Assembly: GCF_001427305.1 (NCBI RefSeq)
Contig: NZ_LMFZ01000007.1
Location: 36,953 to 100,952 of the forward strand
From: Duganella sp. Root1480D1
GTDB lineage: Bacteria; Pseudomonadota; Gammaproteobacteria; Burkholderiales; Burkholderiaceae_D
DNA length: 64,000 nt
Direction: 5' to 3'
Part shown: one piece after another, positions 63,483-64,000 of the stretch
How the letters are laid out: the number at the start of each line of letters is the position of its first letter
How positions within the stretch are numbered: the stretch's first letter is position 1
The notes under the pieces: generated by a model
The model's database searches: none
What the model saw: only the letters and a program-made list of their open reading frames with translations
What the model was told of the DNA's origin: nothing
Made by a program: the position numbers and the translations under genes

Positions 63483-64000
63483 CTACGGCGGCGGTTGCCG
63501 GTCGGCGGCCCAGTGCGGCTGGCTGAACGCGGCGGGCACGCCTTCGGCGTCGTAGATGCGGCGCCCCAAGCGCCAGGAATAAGGCATGGTCAGGTGGCTG
63601 GCGTCGGCATAGCGCAAGCTGCCGTCGGCCTCGTGCGCGCGGCAGACGCCGTTGTCGCACAGGTAAGCGTTGGCGTCGAAGTAGGCCACGTTGCGGTCCT
63701 GGCGCGCCAGTTGGCGCAGGTAGTCGTTGGCCGCCGCGATTTCGGGCTTGATCTCGACCCCGGACGGCTGGCAATCCAGCGCCGGATAAGTCAGCGCCTT
63801 CGCCTGGCAACCGCGCCGCACGCCCGGCACCTCCGGCACCTTGCCAAGCAGGACCACTTTCTTGTCCTGGCGCGTCAACTGGCTTACGGTCGCGCTCAAT
63901 TGTTCGAAGAACTGCGGCGAACGGGCCTGGTATTGCGACCAGGAGGCGCCGAGGATGATCATGTCGTACTGCGCCAGCACGCCTTGCACCAGCTTGAGGG
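63483..64000 (-). CDS. C-terminal SGNH-like part of an OafA/YrhL-type acyltransferase, partial
   Basis: The frame is open to the right edge, so the N-terminal part is missing; 172 codons are in view. ILGASWSQY starts a segment resembling the SGNH domain, and DASHLTMPYSWRLGRRIYD near the end carries the DxxH catalytic pair typical of the SGNH domain attached to acyltransferase-3 membrane proteins. Such proteins O-acetylate cell-surface polysaccharides. The membrane acyltransferase domain is expected outside the window. Confidence 0.7.
   Translation of the reverse strand, partial: LKLVQGVLAQYDMIILGASWSQYQARSPQFFEQLSATVSQLTRQDKKVVLLGKVPEVPGVRRGCQAKALTYPALDCQPSGVEIKPEIAAANDYLRQLARQDRNVAYFDANAYLCDNGVCRAHEADGSLRYADASHLTMPYSWRLGRRIYDAEGVPAAFSQPHWAADRQPPP

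Overview
The window looks like a chromosomal segment of a GC-rich betaproteobacterium, most likely Oxalobacteraceae (Massilia/Telluria/Duganella group). This is inferred from gene order (miaB-phoH-ybeY-corC-lnt, glyQ-glyS-gmhB-plsC, yqgE-ruvX-pyrR-pyrB-pyrC', rubredoxin-thiD-hemL), the H-NS type and the large adhesin; no rRNA is present to prove it. Coding density is high, and most neighbours overlap or abut.

Layout. 1-1421 is the N-terminal part of an RTX/VCBS repeat protein running off the left edge. 1831-1907 is a CAU tRNA (probably Met) with a near-consensus promoter and an intrinsic terminator. It is followed by a lower-GC islet with one methyltransferase gene, and a degraded copy of the tRNA tail plus terminator lies at 3005-3068. 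3006-10613 is accessory metabolism: an ArsR regulator with a desaturase, a thioredoxin, an aldehyde dehydrogenase, a ChaN-like lipoprotein, a hydrolase opposite a CGNR regulator, and a LysR regulator opposite an SDR and a tautomerase. 10844-15227 holds signalling genes (sensor kinase, HDOD pair, HTH protein) and small proteins. 15322-28775 is the housekeeping run miaB-phoH-ybeY / corC-lnt / glyQS-gmhB-plsC, interrupted by lysE-lysR-zntB and by a PD-(D/E)XK-type gene; glyS itself has a mosaic base composition. 28721-34483 holds a YgjP-like metallopeptidase, a phosphodiester glycosidase-like lipoprotein, another lipoprotein, and a three-gene operon of an amidohydrolase-CIA30 fusion with a DesK/DesR-type two-component pair. 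34575-39714 makes LPS core and nucleotide-sugar enzymes (waaA, waaC, a phosphohexomutase, a WecA-like transferase) with an H-NS protein.

39936-47865 holds apaH, a minus-strand operon yqgE-ruvX-pyrR-pyrB-pyrC'-acyltransferase-lipoprotein, photolyase and a DUF218 protein. 47927-57851 is the complete Pil-Chp chemosensory operon pilG-pilH-pilI-pilJ-chpA for twitching motility. 58001-60339 is rubredoxin, thiD and hemL. 60336 to the right edge holds a sensor kinase, two translationally coupled exported proteins of unknown function, and the SGNH-like C-terminal end of an acyltransferase.

No CRISPR array, rRNA, insertion sequence or prophage was seen. The strongest candidates for a second look are the tRNA-linked methyltransferase islet, the glyS mosaic, the amidohydrolase-CIA30/DesKR operon with a palindromic operator candidate, the SDR lacking its catalytic tyrosine, and several dyads in promoter regions.
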